From assembly GCA_022385805.1 (NCBI GenBank), contig MU277682.1, positions 53,149 to 117,148 on the forward strand: DNA of 64,000 nucleotides. Reading direction: 5' to 3'. The position numbers and the translations under genes were made by a program. This DNA comes from Pilatotrama ljubarskyi. Lineage: Eukaryota > Basidiomycota > Agaricomycetes > Polyporales > Polyporaceae. A model generated the notes under the pieces. That model was not told the origin of the DNA, searched no databases, and worked only from the letters and a program-made list of their open reading frames with translations. This document shows, one piece after another, positions 23,776 to 34,883 of this stretch (the stretch's first letter is position 1; each line of letters starts with the position of its first letter).

Positions 23776-24444
23776 TCAACCCCATGCTGCTGTCGTGCTA
23801 GTGGCCATGTGTGTCAGCATCGTGGCGGAAGGAGCGAATCTCACGCGCGTACCTGTAGTTGACTATTAGGTGGCCCTCCGTGGAGAATGACTGCGACCTG
23901 TTCAGTAGCAAGGACGGGAAGGGAGCGCGCCTGACCCACCTTGAAGAGGTTCGCGACAGTGTCGTCGGGTGCCGGAGAGAATGCGAGGTTGATGTAGGTG
24001 AACTGGGGTTGCGAATCGGTCGTACGGCAATCTGAAGACGTGCCCTATGCACGACAAACTCACCAGTGGGTCGCCCTGCTTCCACCCGAGCTCCTTCCGC
24101 AGGAACTGGATGACGGCCTGGAACCTATTCGAGGCGGTGATCTTGTAGAAGTTCTGCTTCATGATGGGCGCATTCCCGACCGCCTTGAAGCGGACAACAA
24201 CTGCACCGATGCGCAAATGATCCCGAGATAGTGCAATAGTGCAGCGCCGACACAGACCAACAATCGACGGTCAGTATAGACTCCTCGCGCAAGAGGTAGG
24301 GTACGCACCCTTGTTGCTGTCCTTCTTCTTGTACGTCTCCAGTGCCTCCTGGGCTTCCTGCATGATGCTACCGCCGTCGGTATGGGTCCATGCTGAGGGC
24401 AGCGTGCGGGTATGCGGCTCTGGGCTTGGCCGGGACAGCGCCAT
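23776..24444 (-). CDS. ATG12: Autophagy-related ubiquitin-like protein Atg12
   Basis: Ubiquitin-like modifier that is joined through its C-terminal glycine to Atg5 by Atg7 (E1) and Atg10 (E2). The conjugate, with Atg16, drives Atg8 lipidation on the phagophore. Exons 24444-24309, 24200-24064, 24002-23940, 23890-23853 and 23797-23776 give 396 nt, 131 residues. The fold is nearly invariant: [73 protein letters not shown] with the terminal Gly on a 22-nt last exon. The start at 24444 ([10 protein letters not shown]) is the first ATG in frame with a short N-terminal arm. The open frame extends further upstream without a clear ATG, so an extra 5' exon is possible. Confidence 0.95.
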
Positions 24445-25284
24445 GTCGCCGTTGGCTGCAGGCCTCCGGCGCTTGCGGGCTGCGTCCTTGATTGGACGGA
24501 GGAACGGGCCGTGTCTTCCGGGGCACTCGTCCCATTTTGGTAGGCGTCCTACGGCTGGGCGCCAAGCTTCAACTCAGCACCTCGCATCAATCATCCCAAA
24601 TCCATCATTCACTCAACCTCTGGTTCGCGGTTCGCGACTCTGTTGACTTTGGTTTGCTGCTTGGTCCGCCAGAAACGCACTATGTACAGCAACGGCTTGT
24701 CAAGTAAGCCATTTGACAGGTACCAGGAGATACCCGCCACCGCCGGCCAAATCAGATTCAAACGGCCGGCGCGTCATGTCTTAGGAACCCCGCGCGAGAT
24801 TGCTATAGCCACTCCATACTGTGTCGACTAGGGATGTTTTCAAAGCTGCCATTGAGAGGCCTGCTACCCTAGGTAGGAGAATACGCGATGCAGCAGATGA
24901 CGCGCTGGTTACGTCGCTTGCCACAATATTGCCTAACTTCTAAGAGATGGACAGAGCCCGACAGACACCGCTCGTTCGCAAGCTTTGTTGCATCGGGTCC
25001 TAGTCCGCATTCTGTGTTGTCTTGAAGGAGACTGCGTTGAGCGGAGCCTTAGGCAGTTGGTATTATGCCCGTGCTAGCGATCAGGTCCGGGCGCACTGAC
25101 GGCAGCGCATATCGTGTTCGGGATCCGTGCCCTGGTCGCGCGATTGCCGCCTAGAACCGCTCAGTACTGCTATGATGCATATCAACGACGGTGAGCTCCC
25201 CACAATCTAAGCGTGAGCTGTCGTACGCCTCGCCTTCATCGGCATCGTCAAGTCTAAACGCTAGCTCTCCTTCAGACGTCTCCC
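24445..25284. other. Intergenic, no gene seen
   Basis: Divergent promoter region between ATG12 (-) and the hemerythrin-like gene (+). Only short frames without similarity are present. Confidence 0.6.
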
Positions 25285-26240
25285 ATGCAGACGCACATTC
25301 GCCCCGTCGTCCCCACCGACCCTTATGAGCTCCTTCACTGGAACATGGTTTTAGGTGAATTTCTGGTAGTAACCTGTCCCGACGCTTTACTCACTGCGCT
25401 GCGTAGCTCATCAGACGTATGAGCTGGGTTATATGACAATCGTGTCACTGCTCGATCATCCGCCCACGAGGGGCTTGAGGAATTTCTTGGGCTACTGCGA
25501 AGCTTGGGCTCATTCTGTCCTCCATCACCATGTTACCGGGGTATGCATGTCTGCCGCTCCCTCTGCGAATCCCTTTCCCATGACCAATCTGCCCATAGGA
25601 AGCGACAGTATTCCGTGCCTTGAGTACCAGAATGGACTTCTCACACGAGCGGGAACAGCATGAGGAAGTGCACTCTTTCTTGGTCACATTTATAACGGCG
25701 ATCGAGGAAGCGCAGAGAGACCTCTCGCGCTTCGATGCTGCTAAGCTCAAGGGCCTCTTGGAAACCGCGAAGGATGCCATCGTGAGGGCTCTTCGACGTA
25801 TACCCTTCTTATCCGGTGTATACTGATAGACACGTTGCACTTTACGCATTTCAGTGAAGAGGTCTCGCATATAGAAGGCCCGAAGCTCCAAGCTGCCGGC
25901 TTCACCGAAACCGAGTGCAGACACATGATCGCAGACATGGAGAAACACGCGAAAGGACATGGCCATCCGTTCCTTGTTGTACCTTATATGCGTAGGTCAG
26001 TGCACCCCTGATCACTTCATTTGAATGGAAGAACTCAACATAGCTTCCACAGTCATACGCCGCCAGAGTTCAAGAGTATATGGCCACCGATGCCTTGGGT
26101 TATACGCCAGGTTGTTGTTCCTTTGATCTTGGCAAGAAAACACCCGGGGTGAGCTCACTAGTTGATGTTCTCTTGCATCACAGTTCCGCTGATGTTGAAA
26201 GCTCAGCTATTGGAAGTATGCACCATACACTGTATGCTAG
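25285..26240 (+). CDS. Second hemerythrin-like (HHE) domain protein
   Basis: Four-helix HHE protein of roughly 240 residues with no targeting presequence (start MQTHIRPVVPTDPYELLHWN). Exons: 25285-25354, 25407-25540, 25599 onward, a block around 25840-25994, 26045-26148, and a short last exon ending YWKYAPYTVC, stop 26238-26240. Metal-ligand-like motifs: NMVLAHQTYELGY, AWAHSVLHHHVTGEA, EREQHEEVHSFL, THFSEEVSHIEGPKL, MEKHAKGHGHPF. The tail HTPPEFKSIWPPMPWVIRQ is typical of fungal members of this group. The splice between GLLETAKDAI and HFTHFSEEV is the weak point: the best join needs a 32-nt intron, so a lesion or an unusual splice is possible. The function of the group is not established. Confidence 0.83.
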
Positions 26241-27109
26241 GGTCAATGGGGTATCTTTTCGTAGCTCCTTCGTGAACGTTTGTGTTGAGTACATGGTGTC
26301 CGAATTCTCCCGGATATCCTCACCATGCTTACTCCGAGATGTCAAGACATACCGACTAGTAACTTTCAATGCCGTTGCCTCATGTGCGCGAGAATCCCTG
26401 GACTGCTGGGAGCTCCCGTGTCTCCGCTGTCTTGCCACAGCCGCAAGCTGCATAGTGACCAGGGTCATTACGCCGGGGCCGGTTCAGCGAAGCGCTGGCG
26501 CGGCGCTCTTGCGATTGCCCGATGTAGCAGGTGTTGTCGTCTACACCGAGCGCAGCAATGAGCACCTTCTCTCCGACAGCGACGCATCGCTCGATGGGTG
26601 CAGACGGCTTCTGCAGACACACCCGGAGCAGACTTCTCGGTGGGCGGGATGCGCCACGAAGGCGATGGCAGGTTATACTCCCGTTTCGGCGCGAGAACGT
26701 AGAACCGGATCTTCGTATAACTTTGCTCCGGGCGCTGCGCCGTCTCCAGCATCATCCTCGAGGCCGGGCCATGGGACGGAGGTTCACGAGCGGATTGCGC
26801 TAACAACATCGTGGGGATGCCTCGCGGAGTTTATCCCTGCGCATGTGCCATTTACTCTCGCCATCCGGCGCCCAACGTCTCTTCAGCCTTCCTTATCGTG
26901 CCTAGCGTCAGCGGGCGGTGGGTCCCCGGGTGCTTCCAATAGGAAGAAGACGGCCCATCCAGAGCTCGCGGCACCGCATCTCATATCCGCTTACCCCTGA
27001 TTACTGGTGAGGTGGGTGCACAATAAAACAAAGGGACGCTGCATGGGCGGCGCTGCTGACCCTGCTTCCCGCTCTTACGAGCCGCGTTCGATGCCTGCGA
27101 ACCCCTAGG
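26241..27109. other. Intergenic region with a long non-conserved open frame
   Basis: A plus-strand frame stays open from 26080 to 27000, starting inside the HHE gene in another phase, and minus-strand frames are open around 26470-26810. None contains a motif I recognise, and the composition looks like chance openness in GC-rich DNA. Confidence 0.5.
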
Positions 27110-28958
27110 ATGTCCGCCGCCATAGATGTGCCGTATGCTGAGTCCCTGGAGACGCTCTTGGCTCATACGACCGCTGTCCGGTACGTTTTTCGGGCTTTAC
27201 GCGCACGCATCACCACGAGGATGCTGAGTGGCTAACACGTTTTGTTGGTAGTGTCATGACCCGTGAGCTTCTGCGATATTCCTTCCTGACCAGCAGTCCG
27301 CTGAATTATTGACGGTCAATACTAGTCATTGGCTTTACCGCTTTGCTCTACGACCATCTTGTCACGGTTCGTCTTTCTTCTCGCAGTACTGTTTCCCCCC
27401 AAAAGCTAACGTCCTCTTCAGCTCACGGATGAGGCACGAAATTTGCTACGCTTGGACATCTTCGAGGACGCTGACCGTCTATATCGTAGATCAACCTGAT
27501 CTGGACTGCGAGGAAAGGCGTTGTCTCGACGATCTTCCTCCTCGTACGTCCGACCTCTGCGATTCGATGGTATTCTACTGACCATCTACAGAACCGCTAT
27601 TGCATGTAAGAAGCCATCAGCGCGTCCGTCATCCCGCGAATACAATGATAACGCGCCCGTAGTCCTGTCGTCCTGGCCCTGGACATCTATGGTGAGTCTC
27701 GACGTCTCTTGGGAAGTAAGCTGCCGCCTGACATGCACGCAGAATCGTTTGGAAATGCTGCTGCGTCGATATCGGTATGCAGCGGCCTGATCTCTAGCGA
27801 GAGCTTGTGGCTGACGTTATCCCGGGGTCCGAAGTTTTGCAAAGGTTGGACAGTGGTACAGAGCTATGTGACCATCGTCTCCTACATCTCGATTCACGGT
27901 ATGTCCTTCAGCGGATACTATGCCTCATGTATTCACTCATTCCTGTCTCTGGTAGCGATCGTCGCATGGCGTCTGTATGCCATCTTCAACGGCAAGGCAT
28001 GGGTCGCATGGCTGCTGTGGGTCGCGGGCTTTTTGAACTTTGCTATCTCTGCTGGAATCACTACTGCATCGCTCATTCCTACTATCTGTGCGTGATATTT
28101 CCGTGTCCCTGTCTCTGCCTCCTCTGATATGCCCGCAGCGAACTTGCGTCCCTATCATCATGCATGTGTAGGGAATGTGAGTAGATTGCTGAGTCGGCGT
28201 AGGACACTGGTATCTGACACAATCTTCACCGTCAGGCGCCCTCGTACATCTGGTCTATCTGGCTACCCAGGTGGGTTTCAGATTTACAATCGTCGGCGAG
28301 GGTACTGAAGCTGAAGGGCGATCTGCAGCGTGTTCTTCGAAACACTCCTTTTCGCGCTCACGATCAAAGCCATGCTCTATCAAGGGAAGCGTCACTCCTT
28401 AACATCCCTTTCCCTTCTCCTCTACCGCGACGGTGAGCAGCCTCTCTGCCTCCGAGCCAACTTCTGCATCTCATGAGAGCTCCCCCAACACAGGAATGTT
28501 GTACTTCGTCGCTGTTACATGTATGTTCCTGCCGAGTTCGTCAGGTCATGCGCGGGGTCCCTGATCGATGGGCATCCCAGTTTGCTCTCTCTTTTCCCTG
28601 ATGGTATGGGCCCTTGCTGGCCCTGACCTTCTTGGTCTCGCACGCTAGTACGTCAGATCTCTCTGCACGTGCCGACTTCACCTGATCGCCGCCTAGCTTC
28701 GCCCTCGCGATGGTGAATGTCGCCGGGTCGCGCCTCATCCTCAACCTCAAGACGTACGCGGCATCGCGCAACCCCGACGACGACCTAACCTGGGATACGC
28801 CTGCCTCGCCATCTCACCACACCCCTGTCGGCATCCGGTTTGCGGCCGGCCACACCCGTTCGGGCGACGCAGAATCTGTATCCGGCACAGAGGGATTCGA
28901 CATCGAGATGTACACGATCGAGAGGGAGTATCAGCAAATCGGCACCCGGCTGCACTAG
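27110..28958 (+). CDS. DUF6533 multi-pass membrane protein
   Basis: Predicted seven-helix-like integral membrane protein of the agaricomycete DUF6533 family (function unknown). The start ATG at 27110 gives MSAAIDVPYAESLETLL. An 11-nt microexon (27252-27262) lies between gtag and gtgagc. Then LIGFTALLYDHLVT, a short exon LTDE, and INLIWTARKGVVSTIFLLVR, reached through a GC-AG intron (27434-27489). Membrane blocks continue with CKGWTVVQSYVTIVSYISIH, AIVAWRLYAIFNGKAWVAW, LLWVAGFLNFAISAGITTAS, APSYIWSIWLPS, VFFETLLFALTIKAMLYQGK, SLSLLLYRDG, GMLYFVAVT and LMVWALAGPDLL. The last exon starts FALAMVNVAGSRLILNLKTY and ends with a soluble tail, stop at 28956-28958. Exon phases agree where tested, so the gene looks functional. 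A decayed paralog lies at 34884-36670. Confidence 0.82.
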
Positions 28959-29307
28959 CCTGTCGAGCAGGGAGGTTATATAGGAGATACCAGGTTCTTT
29001 GTACCAACAGATCACTGTATCGTTAGCTTATCTGATTCCGGAGAGGATCGCCGTTCGACAGCACATACCGCACCTCTGAGCAGCAGAGGTATATACCGAG
29101 CAAAGCTCATAAGCGAGTGTGTATTACGACGCACGGTTTGGGTACATCTATCGGGAAAAACCTGCTGGACGGCTCTTCGCCAGCTTCACACAAATCAGAA
29201 GGCCTTTCAAGTATACCACTGTATTCTAGGCCTTCGCCAGCGAATAGTGCCTATCGTGAACCACACTGAGACAACCTGCCAGAAGCTCATGAGTGTCGTG
29301 ACAGCAC
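28959..29307. other. Convergent intergenic region
   Basis: Short 3' flanks of the DUF6533 (+) and DUF6534 (-) genes. Nothing else is seen. Confidence 0.6.
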
Positions 29308-31408
29308 TCACTTGACATCTTCGTTATCACTGCCCGACTCCTCCGGCCTCGTCTGGACGACTGTCTGCATCGGCATCCCGAGCTACACAAACACAATCAG
29401 AGGTCCATCAAGGCGGACGAGGATGGGAATCGACCCCGCCATGGGTGTACCTGCTGACTACTACGTGGGCCCGTGGAGAAGGAGCTGCCGGGGAATCGCG
29501 GCGGCGAGACCGTGCTCAGGTTCATAGAAACTATCTGCTCGCCCGATGAACCCAGTGTGCGCGCGTTGAGGCTGGAGATGGCTTTGCGTGAGATGCCAAA
29601 CGTGAGCTTGTTGTCAACGAATACGCACGATGCGAAGAGCGCGTTGGTGTAAACTAACAAACGGGCATGAGCAACTGATTGCTGAGGGCGGCGGGTGAAC
29701 GAGGAACGTACGGTGGCTCAGGACCATGTATGGTGTCAGGAAAATGAAGGTGTCTGGCATGACCGCGTACTGAGGAATCAAGGTCAGGATGGCCCTCTTA
29801 CACACTGCCGTAGCAGGATGCGCACCGTGATCAGAGCGACCGTGCCGTCGGCGCTGCGACGATGCAGCATTCAGTGCCCCGTCCAGTAGACCGAGTATGG
29901 ATGCTCTTACACCGTGAGCAAACCTACAAGAACAAGTGTCGATGAGCTGACGTGAACAGCGGAGAGAAACGGGGTACGAACCTGTGTTCACAACGTATAG
30001 CACGAGGCGGTTCGAGATCGTTTCACGCCTGATCAGGAGCAGAGTCAGATTCATAGACACGGGCGATGCCAATATCGAGCGCACCTAGGGTTTCCGCTCG
30101 TGTTCGCACGCATGAGATACAGCAGCGATACTGTAACTGCAACATCAGCCAGAAGGGCCGAGGCAAGGTTCAGTATCAGCGCTGCCTGCGATGGGCCTCA
30201 TTCAGTATAGTATACGGGGAGGCAGGGAGGACAGATACCTTGAGGCTTTCGAATTCGCCTGCTACGATTCTGAATCTGGAAGATAGAGGCGGAGAGGACA
30301 GGATGAGAGGTGCTGTGATTGAAGGGACACGAAGTACTGACCCTTTCACAGTAAGAACTGCATTGTGTGTTCAGATCGTCTCAAGTCTCACCAAAGAGAT
30401 ATCTGACGAGGCACTCACTGACACCACAGACTATCAGGACAGGCATCTGGGTGAGTCCACTTACATCAAGGCAGACGAGGCGTCGCGCTCACCAAGGTTG
30501 AACACGGAGAGCGCGGTCTGAATGGGATAGTGAGCGTGCGCGATACGCGGATGCGGCCAAGTGGGAGCGTACCAACGCAGCAGTCATCATTGGATTTTGA
30601 TGGCTCACTGAGCCGGTAAGTCAGCACCATCGTAGCAATGATAAGCAAGCCGTCTCACAGTGCCAGATACCCTTGATGTACAGTCTGGGATATGATTTTC
30701 CGTGAGCCACAGCAGTTTCCCCGGAAGAGAGATGGACCTCTTTACCCTCGAACCATAAAGCTCACGATGGCCTAACGCACGAAGATCACTATCTCTATTC
30801 GTTCTTCCAGATATGGTGCTTACAGTCAGCAGAACTAACGTCTGGATTATCAATCCAGGGAATGTTTGGTCGTCAGTAAGAACAGTGGGCGGGTTCATAG
30901 AAACCTACCACGAGACTCCTAACGAAGGATTGGAGTCATGTGAATTGAGCAAGACGAAGTGAAGGAATTGGCGTACCATACAGGCGTCAGGAAGGCCGTT
31001 GTATCGCCGTAACGCGTGATGAAGTAGTAGTACACGATGTGCCCTAACAAGAACACGTTCACCGAGTTGATGAGCCTAGCGGGCCTCCTGTTCAGTATCG
31101 TAGCGCAAAGGACGAAGCGCGGGAAGTACCATAGCATCAACATCTGTGGATAGGATTGCGTACTCAATGATGGTTGAACCTAGACGAGTTTGGATACTCA
31201 CATAGTAACGCGTCGCCCAGTGATCCCGCTGCCCACGACCATAGTACATGTATCCTTGCGAACAGGTGAGACCATAGAGTCTACAGTAGTCAACATTCAG
31301 TTACACGACTCGGAATACTGCAAATCTGGGGGTCACTCACGTCGCGCCGACGATACTGCCAATCATCAGCGCTCCGACAGTCGGACCCGGTGTAAAGACT
31401 GCAGACAT
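29308..31408 (-). CDS. DUF6534 multi-pass membrane protein
   Basis: Paralog of the gene at 9101. The start at 31408 encodes MSAVFTPGPTVGALMIGSIV, followed by a GT donor. The next exon reads TLYGLTCSQGYMYYGRGQRD. A 14-nt microexon (31143-31130) joins to LINSVNVFLLGHIVYYYFI, TRYGDTTAFLTPVW. Recognised later: IIQTLVLLTV (around 30850), LLIIATMVLTYRLSE (around 30630), NRLVLYVVNTG (around 30000), MPDTFIFLTPYMV (around 29740), VYTNALFASCVFVDNK and LNARTLGSSGEQIVSMNLS (29650-29520). The final exon is LGMPMQTVVQTRPEESGSDN and ends EDVK before TGA at 29308-29310. Some middle exons are only roughly placed. The function is unknown; these proteins have a soluble Ser/acidic C-tail after the last helix. 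Confidence 0.78.
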
Positions 31409-32247
31409 GGTGGAGGAGTCCAAACGAGGTCGCAGGACGGAGTCGGGGTCAATGTAAGAACTCGAGTTCTGAGGTGTATGCTACAATATATGTTGGGGAA
31501 GATGACTGCCAGCGATATTGCGCGTAAGTAATCAGTCACGACGGAGAACTGTCTCCAGGTACCCGACGTGACCTCACCAATCATGTTCAAGATGAAGGGC
31601 CAATCTGGACATGCCCAAGACAAACCCAAGACCCTCTTGCTAGGCGACAATATTATTGCTCGGGAAGCTCGTTAGCCGGAAATGGCTTTGAGACATTCCA
31701 AGCCGTCCGAGACCCGCGTCTGTTCACGAACCCCTTGCTCATCTCGGACTACCTGTTTACATGATCTTCCAAGTGTATAGGCATATGACTTGCGTGAAGG
31801 ACATGACGAAGTTTCGCAGTGCTGCACAATAGTTCAGGACTAGATTTGTTCAGATTGTCAGGAAGGAGTTAAGTACCATTCCGTCTCGTATGGCATCGAC
31901 ATCGAGGGGCACCATATTCGTGCTGCCGGTAGAGACCCATACGCCACGCGTACACACTTTCTGCTTCATGCACGGAGGCAAGATGCGTTAGATGAGGGGC
32001 GATATACATATGAACGCTGCACTAAAGAGTTTGTCTGACGCTACGGATCGAATAAATGAGAGGCGAAGCCAGGAAGAGACTCTACTTGAATTTCCCTGAT
32101 GCACGGTGAGTACGATAGAGATGAGTTCTCACAAGACGCTCGCCTGGCAGCCACGTGGAGGTGCCCCCGTGCAGCGGCACTCCGGAACGCGGATCGTGTG
32201 GGATCCCTTCACTCGTTCAACCACTTTGGAAATTGCCTAGGAAAACG
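31409..32247. other. Divergent intergenic region
   Basis: Promoter region shared by the DUF6534 gene (-) and ERCC1 (+). No gene or repeat is recognised. Confidence 0.6.
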
Positions 32248-33751
32248 ATGGCTTCAACCACAGCTGGAGGCAGCTCGTCTAGACCCGGGGGCGCAACGAA
32301 ACCCCCTGTAGTAGTCCCTGGATCAGGGAACAACATCATAGTCAACCCGTGTCAGGTATGTCGGGACGCTAGCTGTAGGTTGTGTATGCCATTGAGTGCC
32401 AACACTGGCAGAGAGGAAACCCGGTGCTCGAGTGCATTAGAAATGTAGGGAAAGAATTTGGTGACATCGTAGCGGACTACCAGGTAGGAAGAACTACAGG
32501 TGTCCTATTCCTCAGGTGTGTGGAACTAGTCGAGTCTTGGTTATCGGACTCTGCCTCATACAGCGTGGCTCTGCAGTCTGCGGTACCACAGGCTACATCC
32601 AGAGTATATTCACCAGCGAATAGAGAAACTGGGGCATTCGTACAACCTACGAGTGCTTCTCCTGATGTGCGACGTGGTCCGTGTCTTCTACAGCGTTGAA
32701 TCGGACTGGACACACATTGACGCGTGTATACTTCCAGAGCGAACATCAAGAGCCCATCCGTGAACTTACCAAGGTGAAGGACACCTCAAACTACATATAC
32801 CGTGCTGACGCAGCCCTTCAGATATGTTTGATAAACGAGATCACTGTCATGGTCGCGTGGAAGTGAGAGTGTTCGCTTCACCTCGCGGCAATCTAGACTC
32901 ACGCTTCGTAGTGCTGAGGAAGCCGGCTACTATCTATCAACGTACAAGCAGTTCGAGCACAAACCGCCCGATCTCATTAAGGAGCGCGTGGACAAGGACT
33001 ATCACTCTGTATTGCGGACGGCTCTCACAAGCATCAGCAAAGTGAACAAGACTGATGTTGAGACCCTGCGAACGTCCTTTGGGGTGAGAATCTGTTCAGC
33101 TGTTTTCTGCCTTCGGTAGCACCTCGATGCCTGACGCAACGGCAACGTCGGCAGAGCTTTGCAGCAATTTCGCGGGCAACGTCTGAGCAGCTCCAGAATC
33201 TACCCGGGTTCGGTCAAGTGAAGGCTAAACGCATACAAGACGCGTTCAACAAGCCGTTCCGCAACAACAGTACCAGTGCTCTGCCCGTCAGTACTCAGCT
33301 GCAATTGCGTGCGAGCCAGCAGTCTGCCTCCAGTCAAAGAACCAGCAAAGGCAAGGAACGCGCAAGCGATATGGACTCCGCTGGGCAAGCTGCATCCCCC
33401 GAAGGGAGGCGCAAAGACGACAACCCAACCCCAGCGTCCGTGCCGAGTGCCCCGCGTCCGCCGCCTGCCCCAAGGCCTCAACCTCGCCGAGAACCGAGCC
33501 CGGTATGGGACATTGAGCTCGACTTGAACGGCTCTCCGGAGCCGACCCCCGAGTCGGGCCCCGCGCCACTCGGAGCGACCGCTTCGAATGCACGCAAACG
33601 ACCGCCAAGTCCGGTGTGGGACATCGAACTGGATGTCAACACAAGCGATGTAGATGAGGTGGCGGATGGCGACGAAGATGGGAGAAACAGGAAGCGACCG
33701 AGAGAAGGCTCAGGGGAGTTCGGCGCGCCAACGATACTGACGGGATCGTGA
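32248..33751 (+). CDS. ERCC1: DNA excision-repair nuclease subunit ERCC1/Rad10/Swi10
   Basis: Non-catalytic partner of the XPF/Rad1 structure-specific endonuclease, which makes the 5' cut in nucleotide-excision repair and acts in crosslink repair and single-strand annealing. Exons 32248-32355, 32412-32515, 32577-32676, 32738-32773, 32822-32862, 32912-33083 and 33155-33751 give 1158 nt, 385 residues, with all phases consistent. Central nuclease-like domain: [102 protein letters not shown]. Tandem helix-hairpin-helix: [13 protein letters not shown] and [19 protein letters not shown]. The ~130-residue C-terminal extension is disordered and carries a duplicated motif, [10 protein letters not shown](L/V)N, at residues about 301-312 and 338-349. 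The first 36 residues are Gly/Pro/Ser-rich. Confidence 0.96.
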
Positions 33752-34883
33752 TCTTCGCGTATTGCATGTGGTAAGCGGACGCGCTTGACCCCTCCTCCTC
33801 GTTGCTGATGTAACATATTGGTGGTGATCGAAGTATTCCGCACGTCTGTCATGCTGATTTCTTGTCATGCAACACCTGGGCTGTTTGCTGCATACCTGTG
33901 CTCATCAGCTTCTGTCCGGCTCGATGGGACCACTCAATTCAACGCCCTTGCTTCTCTTGGCCGCATATTGGTACGAACACCGCATGCTTTATGTGCACCC
34001 ACTGCTCGACCCTCTCGAAGTCTCGAACTCTCCGCCCTTGTATCCGCCCACTGGATTGACACCACGATGCAGCAAGAAGCTCGGCTATCTGACCGTAGGC
34101 AGATGTATGTATACCTCCCGAGTCGTGATTAGCCGTGTCGACGACGGCGGAAGGGGCTGGTTGCTGCGTACGGTGTAACTACTGGTGCCGATGCCTTAGT
34201 ATCGCTCACCGTGCTCTTCAAGTACTGTAAGTGTACTGGCTGCACTTTCTCATAGTACTAGTACCCTTCGGTTTCAGCACGTACTCTGTTGCTGCTCCGG
34301 ACGGCCATGGGCCCGGGCTTCTCTAGATCTGCGGGACCATTTGATTCCATCTGCTTCCTTCTCTCCGGCGGCGCTGACGGCTACCCTACGTGGTCTTTTC
34401 TAAGGGCGGCATTGATTGCAGAGCTTCTCAGTACAAGTACTGACGCGGATCTCAACATATGACCGTTGCCGTCCTCGGGGCCTGATGAGGTATCATGGGC
34501 GTGAACGCCGTAATGAGCGCTGTGCGCCGGCCGCCGTGTAAGTCTTCCTGATCCATGGCTAGAGTATTCATTCCCCTCGACCCACTCAGGTAGTAGCAGC
34601 TCCGTTGAGAGGCTCCCAGGGCTGTTTCACGACCTCATCGCGTAGCAGATGAAGATGGACACCGAAGGGCGGAATTCGTGGGGTTTGCATTCAGCATTAT
34701 GCCTACGGACGGGTCTGGCTCGGGTACGATACCCGTAGCGGAAAAGAAGACCGCCCACCAGATCGGGCTGAGCAGCGCTTCTGCGAATATCATAAGTATC
34801 GACGTTATTCGAGAAGTGCTTTTCGGCGTCCTCTACGACTCACCTTTCCCCTTACCCCTTTCTCATTCGACGTGGCACGGCCT
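33752..34883. other. Intergenic, no gene recognised
   Basis: A plus-strand frame at 33867-34178 is open for about 100 codons, with a Leu-rich start. I cannot relate it to a family; it may be 3' untranslated sequence of ERCC1. Confidence 0.5.

Noticed and set aside
26080..27000. A 306-codon open frame on the plus strand
   Set aside because: It starts inside the hemerythrin-like gene in a different phase and has no recognisable motif; long chance frames are common in this GC-rich DNA.
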